Shown: positions 16,657-24,273 of the stretch, one piece after another
How positions within the stretch are numbered: the stretch's first letter is position 1
Layout: each line of letters starts with the position of its first letter
Assembly: GCA_038750655.1 (NCBI GenBank)
Contig: JBCDGZ010000016.1
Coordinates: 5,222 to 69,221, forward strand
Direction: 5' to 3'
DNA: 64,000 nt
Source: JBCDGZ01 sp038750655
GTDB taxonomy: Bacteria > Bacteroidota > Bacteroidia > Chitinophagales > Saprospiraceae
Notes under the pieces: model-generated
What the model saw: the letters and a program-made list of their open reading frames with translations, nothing else
Told to the model about the DNA's origin: nothing
Databases searched by the model: none
Translations under genes and position numbers: made by a program

Positions 16657-18209
16657 AGTTTGACAATTTTCTGCGTGCGGATACCACGATCGGTACGGAG
16701 GACCATCATATAAATTCCCTCCGGTAAATCATTAAGATAAAATTGTTGCTCGAAAAATTCAAATTCGATGCGACCTTGATACAGCTGTTGCACCACTTTG
16801 CCAGAAAAATCGATAATCTCCAAGCTAAACGGGGCCGCAGTCGCCTCGGCAAAGGATGCCCTAACGGTAAGCTCTTCCCGTAAGGGATTGGGCTGGACTT
16901 GCAGCGCTGGTTGTTGATCCTCTACATTGAGTAAATCAGTACGCTCATTGGCAGTGGACTGCCGGGAGCTTCGAGGTCTTGGCGAGCTGATCTGGCAGGG
17001 ATTATGGATTTCGCAGAGTTCATCTGTAAAGATGGTCGATGGAGCAGTGACAAAAATTTGTTGATTATCAAATTGAATATCAGCTGTATTACTAATGAAA
17101 TTAGGATGAGCAATTGGGGAGGCGGTGCAAATGCTGAATTTGACAAAGGAAGAGGCGTCTTCATAGGAATAGGCCAGGGGATAAGTCTGATTGGTGCCGG
17201 GCAGTTTCATCCCTATAAAATCAATAGAAAGATGTTGACCGCTCACCGTTACCGTAGGTGGATATTCATAGTCTAGGATTTGGACAGTCGTAGGATCGAG
17301 TAGCGGAGATAGTATATCATCGATAAACACATCATGAGCAAATCCATTCCCATCATTGAAAAAAGTGATCGTATATTCCAGTTGCTGTTTTTCCAGGGTC
17401 AATGGATTGATGCAAGGACGGTTGACGGTTTTGCTGTTGGGATCATGGGGATGGGTACGGGTGCGGAAGCTAGCTTCTATATGTCTACTTGGCTTCAGTT
17501 CATCTTCTCCTACTGGAAGGCAATCGGCTATGTAATTAGCTGCAAGTTCTAGGAATTCACCGGATTTGGCCGTCACGCGGACAGGGATGTAGACATGGCG
17601 GATTTCACCGGGAGCGAGTTGGGTGAAATTCCAGTGCAGCATTTCATCATAGCCCCATTTGGTAGAACCGCTATTGGTTTGATTAACCACCCATTGGTTG
17701 TATTTTTTGATTCCTGCATAATTGATTTCAACCTGATCGTTGCGGTAGTGAAATTCCAGGCAGCCATCAAGGGTGTCCAAGCCATCCCTGTTGCTAAAAC
17801 TGAGGATGAAATAATGTTCTAAATCTTCTGCCGGGGCCCAGCTGGTCAGAATATCGATTTCCCCATTCATATTTATGGTTGGGTTAGTGGCCGTACCACC
17901 GCCGACGATACTGCCGGTATTCACGGTCAGTTTGGGAGGGGGATTGGTATCGTAGGCTTTGACGAAATAGGCTTCTGTGAGGTAGCCGTTATCACTAGGA
18001 GGAAAGATGTGGGTAGGGTTGTGCTGTATACCAAATTCTCCATCACCGTAGAGGATAAAAAGATGGGTGTTAGCTGCTAAAGTTGTTGTGCTGTATTGCA
18101 CTTGACTGCCTATCTTACTGCTAACTTGAATGGAGTTTTGGTTCCAGACATTGCCACCGATCAGCAGATAGAATAGCAATGTGAATAGTAGTAGTTTAAT
18201 TTCTCTCAT
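16653..18209 (-). CDS. T9SS-exported protein with DUF7619-like repeat
   Basis: A 518-residue secreted protein from ATG 18209 (MREIKLLLFTLL signal). A start 81 bp earlier is possible but would hide the signal peptide. The middle has DPNSKTVNRPCINP followed by LEYTITFFNDGNGFAHDVFIDD, the pattern of the beta-sandwich repeat called DUF7619, related to DUF11 adhesin repeats. The last about 80 residues are a type A T9SS sorting domain (LQVQPNPLREELTV, ending in a basic QKIVKL). It should therefore cross the outer membrane and be attached or released at the surface. It is coupled by a 4-bp overlap to the TPR-CHAT protease gene, which suggests a joint function. Confidence 0.87.
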   Translation of the reverse strand: MREIKLLLFTLLFYLLIGGNVWNQNSIQVSSKIGSQVQYSTTTLAANTHLFILYGDGEFGIQHNPTHIFPPSDNGYLTEAYFVKAYDTNPPPKLTVNTGSIVGGGTATNPTINMNGEIDILTSWAPAEDLEHYFILSFSNRDGLDTLDGCLEFHYRNDQVEINYAGIKKYNQWVVNQTNSGSTKWGYDEMLHWNFTQLAPGEIRHVYIPVRVTAKSGEFLELAANYIADCLPVGEDELKPSRHIEASFRTRTHPHDPNSKTVNRPCINPLTLEKQQLEYTITFFNDGNGFAHDVFIDDILSPLLDPTTVQILDYEYPPTVTVSGQHLSIDFIGMKLPGTNQTYPLAYSYEDASSFVKFSICTASPIAHPNFISNTADIQFDNQQIFVTAPSTIFTDELCEIHNPCQISSPRPRSSRQSTANERTDLLNVEDQQPALQVQPNPLREELTVRASFAEATAAPFSLEIIDFSGKVVQQLYQGRIEFEFFEQQFYLNDLPEGIYMMVLRTDRGIRTQKIVKL

Positions 18210-18347
18210 GGTTGTAAGGAATTGATAAAAAAGTGGATTAATGGATTTATCAACTCTTATAACCGAGGCGTAAAATAAAACGTGACACAATAGGGGAATA
18301 AATGCTGCAAATGATCAATACAGCATTTATTCTCCCCACTATTACGA

Positions 18348-18377
18348 ACGAGCACTTCCCAGTAGGCTCGTTTTTTT
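18348..18377. terminator. Hairpin beyond the lipoprotein stop codon
   Basis: ACGAGC (18348-18353) pairs with GCTCGT (18366-18371), followed on the plus strand by seven T (18371-18377). It lies directly after the stop of the minus-strand lipoprotein gene. The T-run is on the plus strand, so a classical terminator would stop antisense transcription; on the minus strand it is only a hairpin. Confidence 0.4.
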
Positions 18378-19419
18378 AGAAATTCAGCGTGCTGATATGG
18401 AGCAGTCCATTACCAGCGTGTCCACCCTTGATTTCACCCGATTTGCTACGGCAAGGGCCAGTGACTTTGTAATGAGTCGATCGGCGACGTCTTAGACTAC
18501 ACTTGATACCATTGGTTCCCAAAGCAGGGTCTAAAACATGATTCCGATCGCAGAAAGTTGCTCTCAAACAGGCTTCCACCGTCGTACGGTGCCTTTTCCA
18601 TCTTTTTGGCCATCCCTTCCTTTTGTAGCTGATGACTTTGGACTTTGCGCCACATTGCCAGGGATAATTGAATATTTTGAGTTTCCATTTGATGCGATAA
18701 CTCCCAGAGGTGATTTTATCTTTAATCCCTTTATTGGTTTGGCATCTCTCCTCTGAGCGTTCAATCCCTTCCATATTCTCTTCAATATGGATGATGACGT
18801 TGGGCGCATTGGCCGGGTCGATACTGCCGTCCTTGATGCCGGCTAGCGTCTGACAATCGCCATCGGTAATTTCGTAGTAAGCCCCACTTTCCAGAAACTT
18901 GTAAATAGACCCCTCAATCATCACTTCTTCCTCGCTATTAAGCAGGGTTTGGACATAATCATCGATGATAAAGTGATCGTTGGGATCGTTTTCTTCATCC
19001 AGTACTTCATTGTCCAACCAGACTTCCTCCTGCGCCCGCAGTACGCTGCGCAGCGACTGGTAATCATACTGACTTTCAAAGTCGATCATTGCTTGCTCGT
19101 CGCTGTAGCCACTTTCCTCTTCAAATAAATTCAATTCTTCATCCGTCATATGACTATTGGCTTCTACAAAATCATCCTCCCAGATGTCAGTCTGGGTTTC
19201 CAAGTCGGTAAGCGTAGATTGAAAAATGTCCATATTCTGAAAACTCAACATTCCACAAACTACTTCAATCGGGTTGGCTTGTTGCTGACTGGCTGGTGCT
19301 ACAATCGGACCGGCGGCGGCGGCTTCTGCTTGTGGTCCAACGTTTTCCTTTGCGCAAGAATGCCACAAGCAACTCATTGCTAGTAAGGCTAAAACATAAC
19401 TAAATTTAAAAAATCTCAT
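18376..19419 (-). CDS. Lipoprotein with acidic N-terminal and basic C-terminal halves
   Basis: A 347-residue lipoprotein, lipobox Cys22 (CLWHSC). No known family recognised. Residues about 50-220 are strongly acidic and helical (TQTDIWEDDFVEANSHMTDE, LDEENDPNDHFIIDDY). Residues about 225-345 are strongly basic with spaced Cys (YPWQCGAK, KGWPKRWKRHRTTVEACL, CSLRRRRSTHYKV). The divided charge suggests that the halves contact each other or a charged surface polymer. It lies between the sigma-factor gene (divergent) and the T9SS gene (same strand, 166 bp on). It may be the sensing or effector lipoprotein of this cluster, but this rests on position only. Confidence 0.8.
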   Translation of the reverse strand: MRFFKFSYVLALLAMSCLWHSCAKENVGPQAEAAAAGPIVAPASQQQANPIEVVCGMLSFQNMDIFQSTLTDLETQTDIWEDDFVEANSHMTDEELNLFEEESGYSDEQAMIDFESQYDYQSLRSVLRAQEEVWLDNEVLDEENDPNDHFIIDDYVQTLLNSEEEVMIEGSIYKFLESGAYYEITDGDCQTLAGIKDGSIDPANAPNVIIHIEENMEGIERSEERCQTNKGIKDKITSGSYRIKWKLKIFNYPWQCGAKSKVISYKRKGWPKRWKRHRTTVEACLRATFCDRNHVLDPALGTNGIKCSLRRRRSTHYKVTGPCRSKSGEIKGGHAGNGLLHISTLNF

Positions 19420-19448
19420 GTAAGTAGTGATTTAAGTATGTGATAGAA

Positions 19449-19520
19449 ATAAGTGTCGCTACTAAGCACTTATCCTATTGTTGAGCACTATCCAAGTTGA
19501 CGCTCGTTCATCGCAACTTG
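19449..19520. promoter_or_regulatory. Two inverted repeats in a divergent promoter region
   Basis: Between the lipoprotein start (19419) and the sigma-factor start (19685) lie ATAAGTG/CACTTAT (19449-19455 and 19467-19473) and CAAGTTG/CAACTTG (19493-19499 and 19514-19520), each a perfect 7-bp inverted repeat with 11- and 14-bp spacers. They are candidate operators for control of both divergent genes. Confidence 0.4.
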
Positions 19521-19684
19521 TATCCATTGTATATACCACCCCTAGAACCGGAGTGCTAGAGACAATGTGACCGGAAAGTTGGAAAAATAATTTTTTTCTC
19601 CCTTCCCGTCACGTTCTCTTCAATTGGGCAGTTATATCGATATGGATTTGGATTATTCTGTCAAACTCCTGTAGATTAGTGACT

Positions 19685-20299
19685 ATGGAAAACGGCTCGA
19701 CTGATAATGATCAAAGGGGGACAGCGGCGACAAGGTCGCCAGACGCTCCCTTGCAAAATTTTGGCCTCAGTCTGTTGGAGTTTGAAGAAATGTTGGAAAA
19801 ACTACAAGCCGGCGACGAAACCCTTTTCAAGCAGGTCTTTCTGTCCCAGTTTGAAGATTCGGTGCAGTACCTTATCCGACGCTACAACATCCACCGCTCT
19901 CTGGCCTACGACGTCACTATGGATGCCCTCCTTAAGTTCAGACGGCGGCTTCTAGCGGGTAAAATTGGCTACGGTAATATGCGCTTCCTCTTCACCCGGA
20001 TGGCCAGCCAATTTCTTGCTGATTCCAGTAAACACCAGACTTTCATGCTGTCAGAATCAGAGGAGAATCAGGAGCAGCGCCCCCCCGAAAACGAAGAAAC
20101 CCTAAACGCCTTGGATTGGTCCTGGAACCAATTAGGCAAAGAGTGCCGAGCACTGCTGGAAAATTTTTATTACCACAAAATCGCCTTGAAAATTATGGCC
20201 CTCCGACTGGAAAAATCGGAGACGGCCGTCCGCAAACAAAAGCAGCGTTGCCTGGAAAAATTAAGACACTATTTCCTAAAACACAACCATAAAAATTAG
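19685..20299 (+). CDS. ECF-like sigma-70 family RNA polymerase sigma factor
   Basis: A 204-residue protein from ATG 19685 (MENGSTDND); an in-frame GTG lies two codons earlier. Region 2 is visible as FLSQFEDSVQYLIRRYNIH, then AYDVTMDALLKFRRRLL and a short MRFLFTRMASQFLAD. Region 4 has a helix-turn-helix in LKIMALRLEKSETAVRKQKQ followed by RCLEKLRHYFL. It is close in size to ECF sigma factors but has a long polar N-terminus of about 30 residues. It is followed after 57 bp by a membrane protein with an anti-sigma-like cytosolic tail, and is divergent from the lipoprotein/T9SS/CHAT genes. The promoters it reads are unknown. Confidence 0.9.
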   Translation: MENGSTDNDQRGTAATRSPDAPLQNFGLSLLEFEEMLEKLQAGDETLFKQVFLSQFEDSVQYLIRRYNIHRSLAYDVTMDALLKFRRRLLAGKIGYGNMRFLFTRMASQFLADSSKHQTFMLSESEENQEQRPPENEETLNALDWSWNQLGKECRALLENFYYHKIALKIMALRLEKSETAVRKQKQRCLEKLRHYFLKHNHKN

Positions 20300-20356
20300 C
20301 ATCGCCACCTAGACTAGACTATAATTTTTTACGCACCCGTATAAGCACAAGCAACA

Positions 20357-21043
20357 ATGAATCATTTGGCTAAGTATATTGAAGGGAATTTTTCGGAAGG
20401 GGAATTAGAGCAGATTAGTGAACACCTGATCAACGCCAAGCTCGATCGCGATCGTCGTCGGGAGTGGGCGACTGAACTGGAAACCCATTACGGCGTACAC
20501 CCCGATCAAGCTCCTTCCCCCCGCAGAACCTGGCTCCCCTACGCCCTCGTCGCCGCGCTCCTGCTGCTCGGCGCTCTCCTCTGCTATTATTGGCTTACCT
20601 CCTCTTCCTCTTCCTACCAATTGGCCACCGACCAGCACATCCGCGAGCTGTCCATTATGGGCGATCAGTCCGTCCTTCGCAAGGGGCCGCAGGGCATCAG
20701 CGAGCTGCGCAGCGAGGCCAGCCTCCACTACGCCCGCCGCCAGTACGAACAAGGCATCCCCCTCTTCGAACAACTCCTGGCTAGCCCGGCCTCCCAAGCC
20801 AGTGATTATTTCTACCTCGCCCTCTGCCACCTGCAAAAAACCAATGCCGAGGCTGCCAAGACCATCCCGCTCTTGCTGCAAGCTCGGGCGCTGGGTGGCC
20901 CCGCCGAAGAAACCGCCTGGGTGCTCTCCCTGGCTTACCTTAAAACGGGCGCACTGCCGGAGGCCCGGCAAGAGCTGCAAGGTATTGTTGATCGGAAGGG
21001 CTATAAGGCTAGGGAAGCAGAGGCGCTGTTGAGGCTTTTTTAA
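20357..21043 (+). CDS. Membrane TPR protein, putative anti-sigma factor
   Basis: A 228-residue protein with a 57-residue cytosolic N-terminus (LAKYIEGNFSEGELEQI), a transmembrane helix at about 59-80 (LPYALVAALLLLGALLCYYW) and a periplasmic part with TPR-like helices (LHYARRQYEQGIPLFEQLL, YLALCHLQKTNAEAAKTIP, LSLAYLKTGALPEARQEL). The start IEGNFSEGELE resembles the N-termini of FecR-type and other anti-sigma factors. Being directly after the sigma gene, it is a good candidate for its membrane-bound antagonist, with the TPR part as sensor. This is inference; the zinc-binding anti-sigma motif is absent. It ends 4 bp before the convergent regulator gene. Confidence 0.8.
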   Translation: MNHLAKYIEGNFSEGELEQISEHLINAKLDRDRRREWATELETHYGVHPDQAPSPRRTWLPYALVAALLLLGALLCYYWLTSSSSSYQLATDQHIRELSIMGDQSVLRKGPQGISELRSEASLHYARRQYEQGIPLFEQLLASPASQASDYFYLALCHLQKTNAEAAKTIPLLLQARALGGPAEETAWVLSLAYLKTGALPEARQELQGIVDRKGYKAREAEALLRLF

Positions 21044-21047
21044 CCGC

Positions 21048-23957
21048 TCAAACCTGCAAAATAAAATCCACTAAATTCGTCTCCCCCGCCAGGTTCAGCT
21101 TCTTGCGTAGCCGGTAGCGGCTGGCCTCCACGCCTCGCACCGAAATATTCATCAGCGGGGCGATCTCCTTGGTCGAGAGGTTCATACGGAGGTAGGCGCA
21201 GAGCTTGCTGTCGTTGGGGCTAAGCTGGGGGTAGTTGTCGCGCAGGCGCTTGAGGAAATCGCTGTGGACCTGATCGAAGTGGTAGGCGAACTGCTCCCAG
21301 TCGTTGTTTTGGGCAGTGTCTTGGTTGAGGATGGAGTTGATCTTGCGGATTTCTTCGCGTAGCCGCCCCGGGTCCTTGGTGTTGCGGACGGCCTTGTCCA
21401 GTCGCTCCTGGACCTTAAGCAGGATTTCTCCTTTTTGCACCAGGTGCATGGTAGCTGAGGCCAGTTCTTGGTTTTTGTGGCGGATTTCGGCTTCTAATTT
21501 TTCGTTTTGCAGCTGGACGATTTGCTGTTCAGATTGCTGAACCAGCTGTTTATGTTCCGCTTCTTTTTTCTGGTGGGCGGATTGCAGCTCGGCCTTTTCC
21601 AGCTCGAAGCGGCTGCGCTGTCGGAGGATAATGGCGATGATTAGGCCGAGGAATAGCATAATGTAGAGGGTGATGGCCAGCAGGCTGGCGTACCAGGGTG
21701 GGGCGATGCGGAAGCGGTAGGAGAGGGGGACGCTCTGCTGCCCGCTCAGGCTACGCGCTCGAACGTGGAAGGTGTATTTGCCCGAGCCTAGGTTGGTGAA
21801 GTCTCGTTCGGTTTTGGTGCTTTCGGTCGACCAGTCTTTTTCCATGCCTTCCAGCCAGCTTTGGTAGCGGATATTCTCCGGATCGCGGTAGTTGGTGGCG
21901 GCAAAGGAGAAGCGCAGGCCGTTTTGATGGCTGGGCAGGGTGGGGATTTCGGCGGTTTGTTGGAGTCGGAGCTGCCCTTCCTCGTTAAAGATGCCGCCGA
22001 AAAGCAGGCTGTCTTTATCGGCCGTTAGCCAGATGTCATTTAAGACCAGCCGGAGGCTGTCGGTGGGGAAGGGTTTGGAGGGATCGTAGTGAATAAAGCC
22101 CTTTTCGGCCCCAAAGAAGATATTAGAAGGATTGTAGGGGTAAATATTTTCAAAACCACCTACCAGTTGCTCTTTCAATTCCGGGAAATGCTGCTGCTCA
22201 ATCCTTTTCTTCAAGCCTTGATCGGTAATGCGAATCACGCCGATCTCTTCATCCACCACGTACCAAATGTTGCCTTGGGCGTCTTGCTGTAGCTTTTTGA
22301 TGCGGCGTTCCGGGCCGAGCAGCTGAGTAAAGATAGTGTCCAAGACAAAGGAATCACTGCCGGTATTATAGCGATAGAGGCCTTTTTCGGCGGCGAAGAC
22401 GGGTTGCTGATTGATGCTGAAGACATGGTTAAACAGGTTGGAGGGAAGGCCATCTTTAGCACTGTAGAACCGAACATCGAGCGTTCGCTTGTCTGCTTTG
22501 ATGTTGACCTTGTAAATGCCACGGTAAGGGTGAGAAATCCAAAGTTGTTGCTGTTCATCCATCACCATAATCCGACAGGACTCTTCCAATCCTTCCAGTT
22601 TGCGGAGAAATTGCCAGCCTTGCGCCGTCTTCTCGAATAGCGCCAATCCTTCATAGTGACCTCCCACCATATATTGCTCATCAATAGGCACATAAGTCCA
22701 CCCTCCCAAAATAGTGGAGACATTGCGGGCCTGGAGCTTATCCAACTCAAAGGTACCCTCGTGATGCCCCATCAGAAGGGCTCCACCAACTTCATCCAGT
22801 CCCCAAACTTGCCCCGAAGTGCCCGGAACGAGCTGGAAAGTTTGTTGAACCAGGGGATCATAGTCGCTTTTCCAGTCGGCGACGTAAAGGCCATAGGAGG
22901 TGCCGAAATAGATATTATCTTTGAAAATGCGAACTGCATAGCCCGTTCCCTCCTGTTGACCGTCTGGATAGATGCGCGTAAAGGGGGAATTGGTAGAAAC
23001 ATAATCAATCCCATTGTCCAATCCCATCCATAGGTTGCCAGCCTGATCGAGGAACAAGCTCCTAATGTTATTATTCTGCAAGCCCCGCTCCTTGTCCAGC
23101 ACATAGCGCATTCGCAGCTGGCCATCCAGAATCAACAGGCCCCGCACCGCACTGCCGATGGCAATCCCCTGATTGGGGAGCACACTGGCGCAGAGGATAC
23201 TGTTTTCGGCAAAGAAGGCATCGTGAGGGGTACGGAAAGGGACTAATTGCCGATCTTTTAAGCTGAAAAAGCCATTCTTGGTGGAAGCCAGTAAGATGCC
23301 GTGCTGTTCGTGAGCAAGGTGGGCCATCAGCGAAGTCTTCAATGCTGGATGGCTCAGATAGGGGATAAAAGCTTGGCCATCAAAGCGCAGCAGCTCGCTA
23401 AACTGCTCTTGCACCAACAGCTCATTATCGATCAAGGCCATGAAACGAAAAGTATCATTGGTCCGGTAAACCTTAATCTGCCCGTTTTCAAATTGAAAAA
23501 TCTTCTTTTCACTGCGGAAGAAAACACTTTCTTTCCAAATAACAATATCCCACACATCAGCAAAGCTGCGGTCCGCTTCGGGAACGTCGCTCTTCAAGGA
23601 GTGATAGCGTAACAGCCCATTTGCTTCGGCTTGAAAATAGCCAAACTCCCCCTGGCCTCCTACAAAGATGCGCCCATCCGGGTGGATATGGACCGAGCGG
23701 AGAATGGTTTGGTTGGAAATAGGGAGGCAGTCCCAATTCACCCCATTAAAACTCAACAGGCCCTCATTGTTAGCAAAGTAGAGCACCCCGCGTTGGTCCT
23801 GGCTGATTTTCCAGTTTTGAGTGCCGGCCTTATAGTTAGACTTCGAGTAATTACGGATAGGCAAAATGCCAATATTAGGGGATTGAGCTACCGTAAAATC
23901 GCCTAGCCCCAAAAAAATGAGGAATAACAAATGCCGTATCACCTGTTTTTTCGTCAT
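21048..23957 (-). CDS. Membrane-spanning propeller/Y_Y_Y regulator with LuxR-type HTH
   Basis: A 969-residue protein from ATG 23957 (MTKKQVIRHLL signal). Residues about 30-650 are two-component-regulator propeller repeats (YFANNEGLLSFNG, NIRSLFLDQAGNLWMGLDNG). A Y_Y_Y domain follows (NIRYQSWLEGMEKDWST, YTFHVRAR), then one transmembrane helix at about 757-779, a Gln/Glu-rich coiled coil, and a C-terminal HTH (LSPNDSKLCAYLRMNLSTKEI, ISVRGVEASRYRLRKKL). There is no histidine kinase or receiver, so a periplasmic glycan signal would pass straight to DNA binding. It is divergent from the glucan-utilisation genes and is probably their activator. Confidence 0.9.
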   Translation of the reverse strand: MTKKQVIRHLLFLIFLGLGDFTVAQSPNIGILPIRNYSKSNYKAGTQNWKISQDQRGVLYFANNEGLLSFNGVNWDCLPISNQTILRSVHIHPDGRIFVGGQGEFGYFQAEANGLLRYHSLKSDVPEADRSFADVWDIVIWKESVFFRSEKKIFQFENGQIKVYRTNDTFRFMALIDNELLVQEQFSELLRFDGQAFIPYLSHPALKTSLMAHLAHEQHGILLASTKNGFFSLKDRQLVPFRTPHDAFFAENSILCASVLPNQGIAIGSAVRGLLILDGQLRMRYVLDKERGLQNNNIRSLFLDQAGNLWMGLDNGIDYVSTNSPFTRIYPDGQQEGTGYAVRIFKDNIYFGTSYGLYVADWKSDYDPLVQQTFQLVPGTSGQVWGLDEVGGALLMGHHEGTFELDKLQARNVSTILGGWTYVPIDEQYMVGGHYEGLALFEKTAQGWQFLRKLEGLEESCRIMVMDEQQQLWISHPYRGIYKVNIKADKRTLDVRFYSAKDGLPSNLFNHVFSINQQPVFAAEKGLYRYNTGSDSFVLDTIFTQLLGPERRIKKLQQDAQGNIWYVVDEEIGVIRITDQGLKKRIEQQHFPELKEQLVGGFENIYPYNPSNIFFGAEKGFIHYDPSKPFPTDSLRLVLNDIWLTADKDSLLFGGIFNEEGQLRLQQTAEIPTLPSHQNGLRFSFAATNYRDPENIRYQSWLEGMEKDWSTESTKTERDFTNLGSGKYTFHVRARSLSGQQSVPLSYRFRIAPPWYASLLAITLYIMLFLGLIIAIILRQRSRFELEKAELQSAHQKKEAEHKQLVQQSEQQIVQLQNEKLEAEIRHKNQELASATMHLVQKGEILLKVQERLDKAVRNTKDPGRLREEIRKINSILNQDTAQNNDWEQFAYHFDQVHSDFLKRLRDNYPQLSPNDSKLCAYLRMNLSTKEIAPLMNISVRGVEASRYRLRKKLNLAGETNLVDFILQV

Positions 23958-23986
23958 GTTGCTAAATATAAGAGAAAAAGATGACA

Positions 23987-24071
23987 TGTCGTAATGATGT
24001 CGTAGTAGAAATGAGGCTTTGTCGTAGTGCTGTAGTAAAAAAAGTAGTGGGTGTCGTAGTAGAATTGTAGT
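23987..24071. promoter_or_regulatory. Phased TGTCGTA direct repeats, probable operator
   Basis: TGTCGTA occurs at 23987, 23998, 24020 and 24052, so spacings are 11, 22 and 32 bp, close to whole helical turns. Two of them are part of an exact TGTCGTAGTAGAA (23998-24010 and 24052-24064). Shortened TGTAGT copies occur at 24031 and 24066. The array lies in the 316-bp gap between the HTH regulator and the first gene of the glucan locus, suited to cooperative regulator binding. The rest of the gap is AT-rich with no other clear signal. Confidence 0.55.
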
Positions 24072-24273
24072 ATTTTGTATTGTTGAAATGGCTTTTTATG
24101 ATATTTTTGCCATAAAGTAGGGCGTATTTCAGAAAAATATTCTGTTGTCTAAAAGTAAGGTTTAAAAATTGAACAACGACAGAAAATGCTCTTCGTGAGT
24201 AGTGTTTAATAAGGCATTCCATTCTCAACTTTGGCTTTAATTCAACTTTAAAATATAATCACCAAACTTAACA

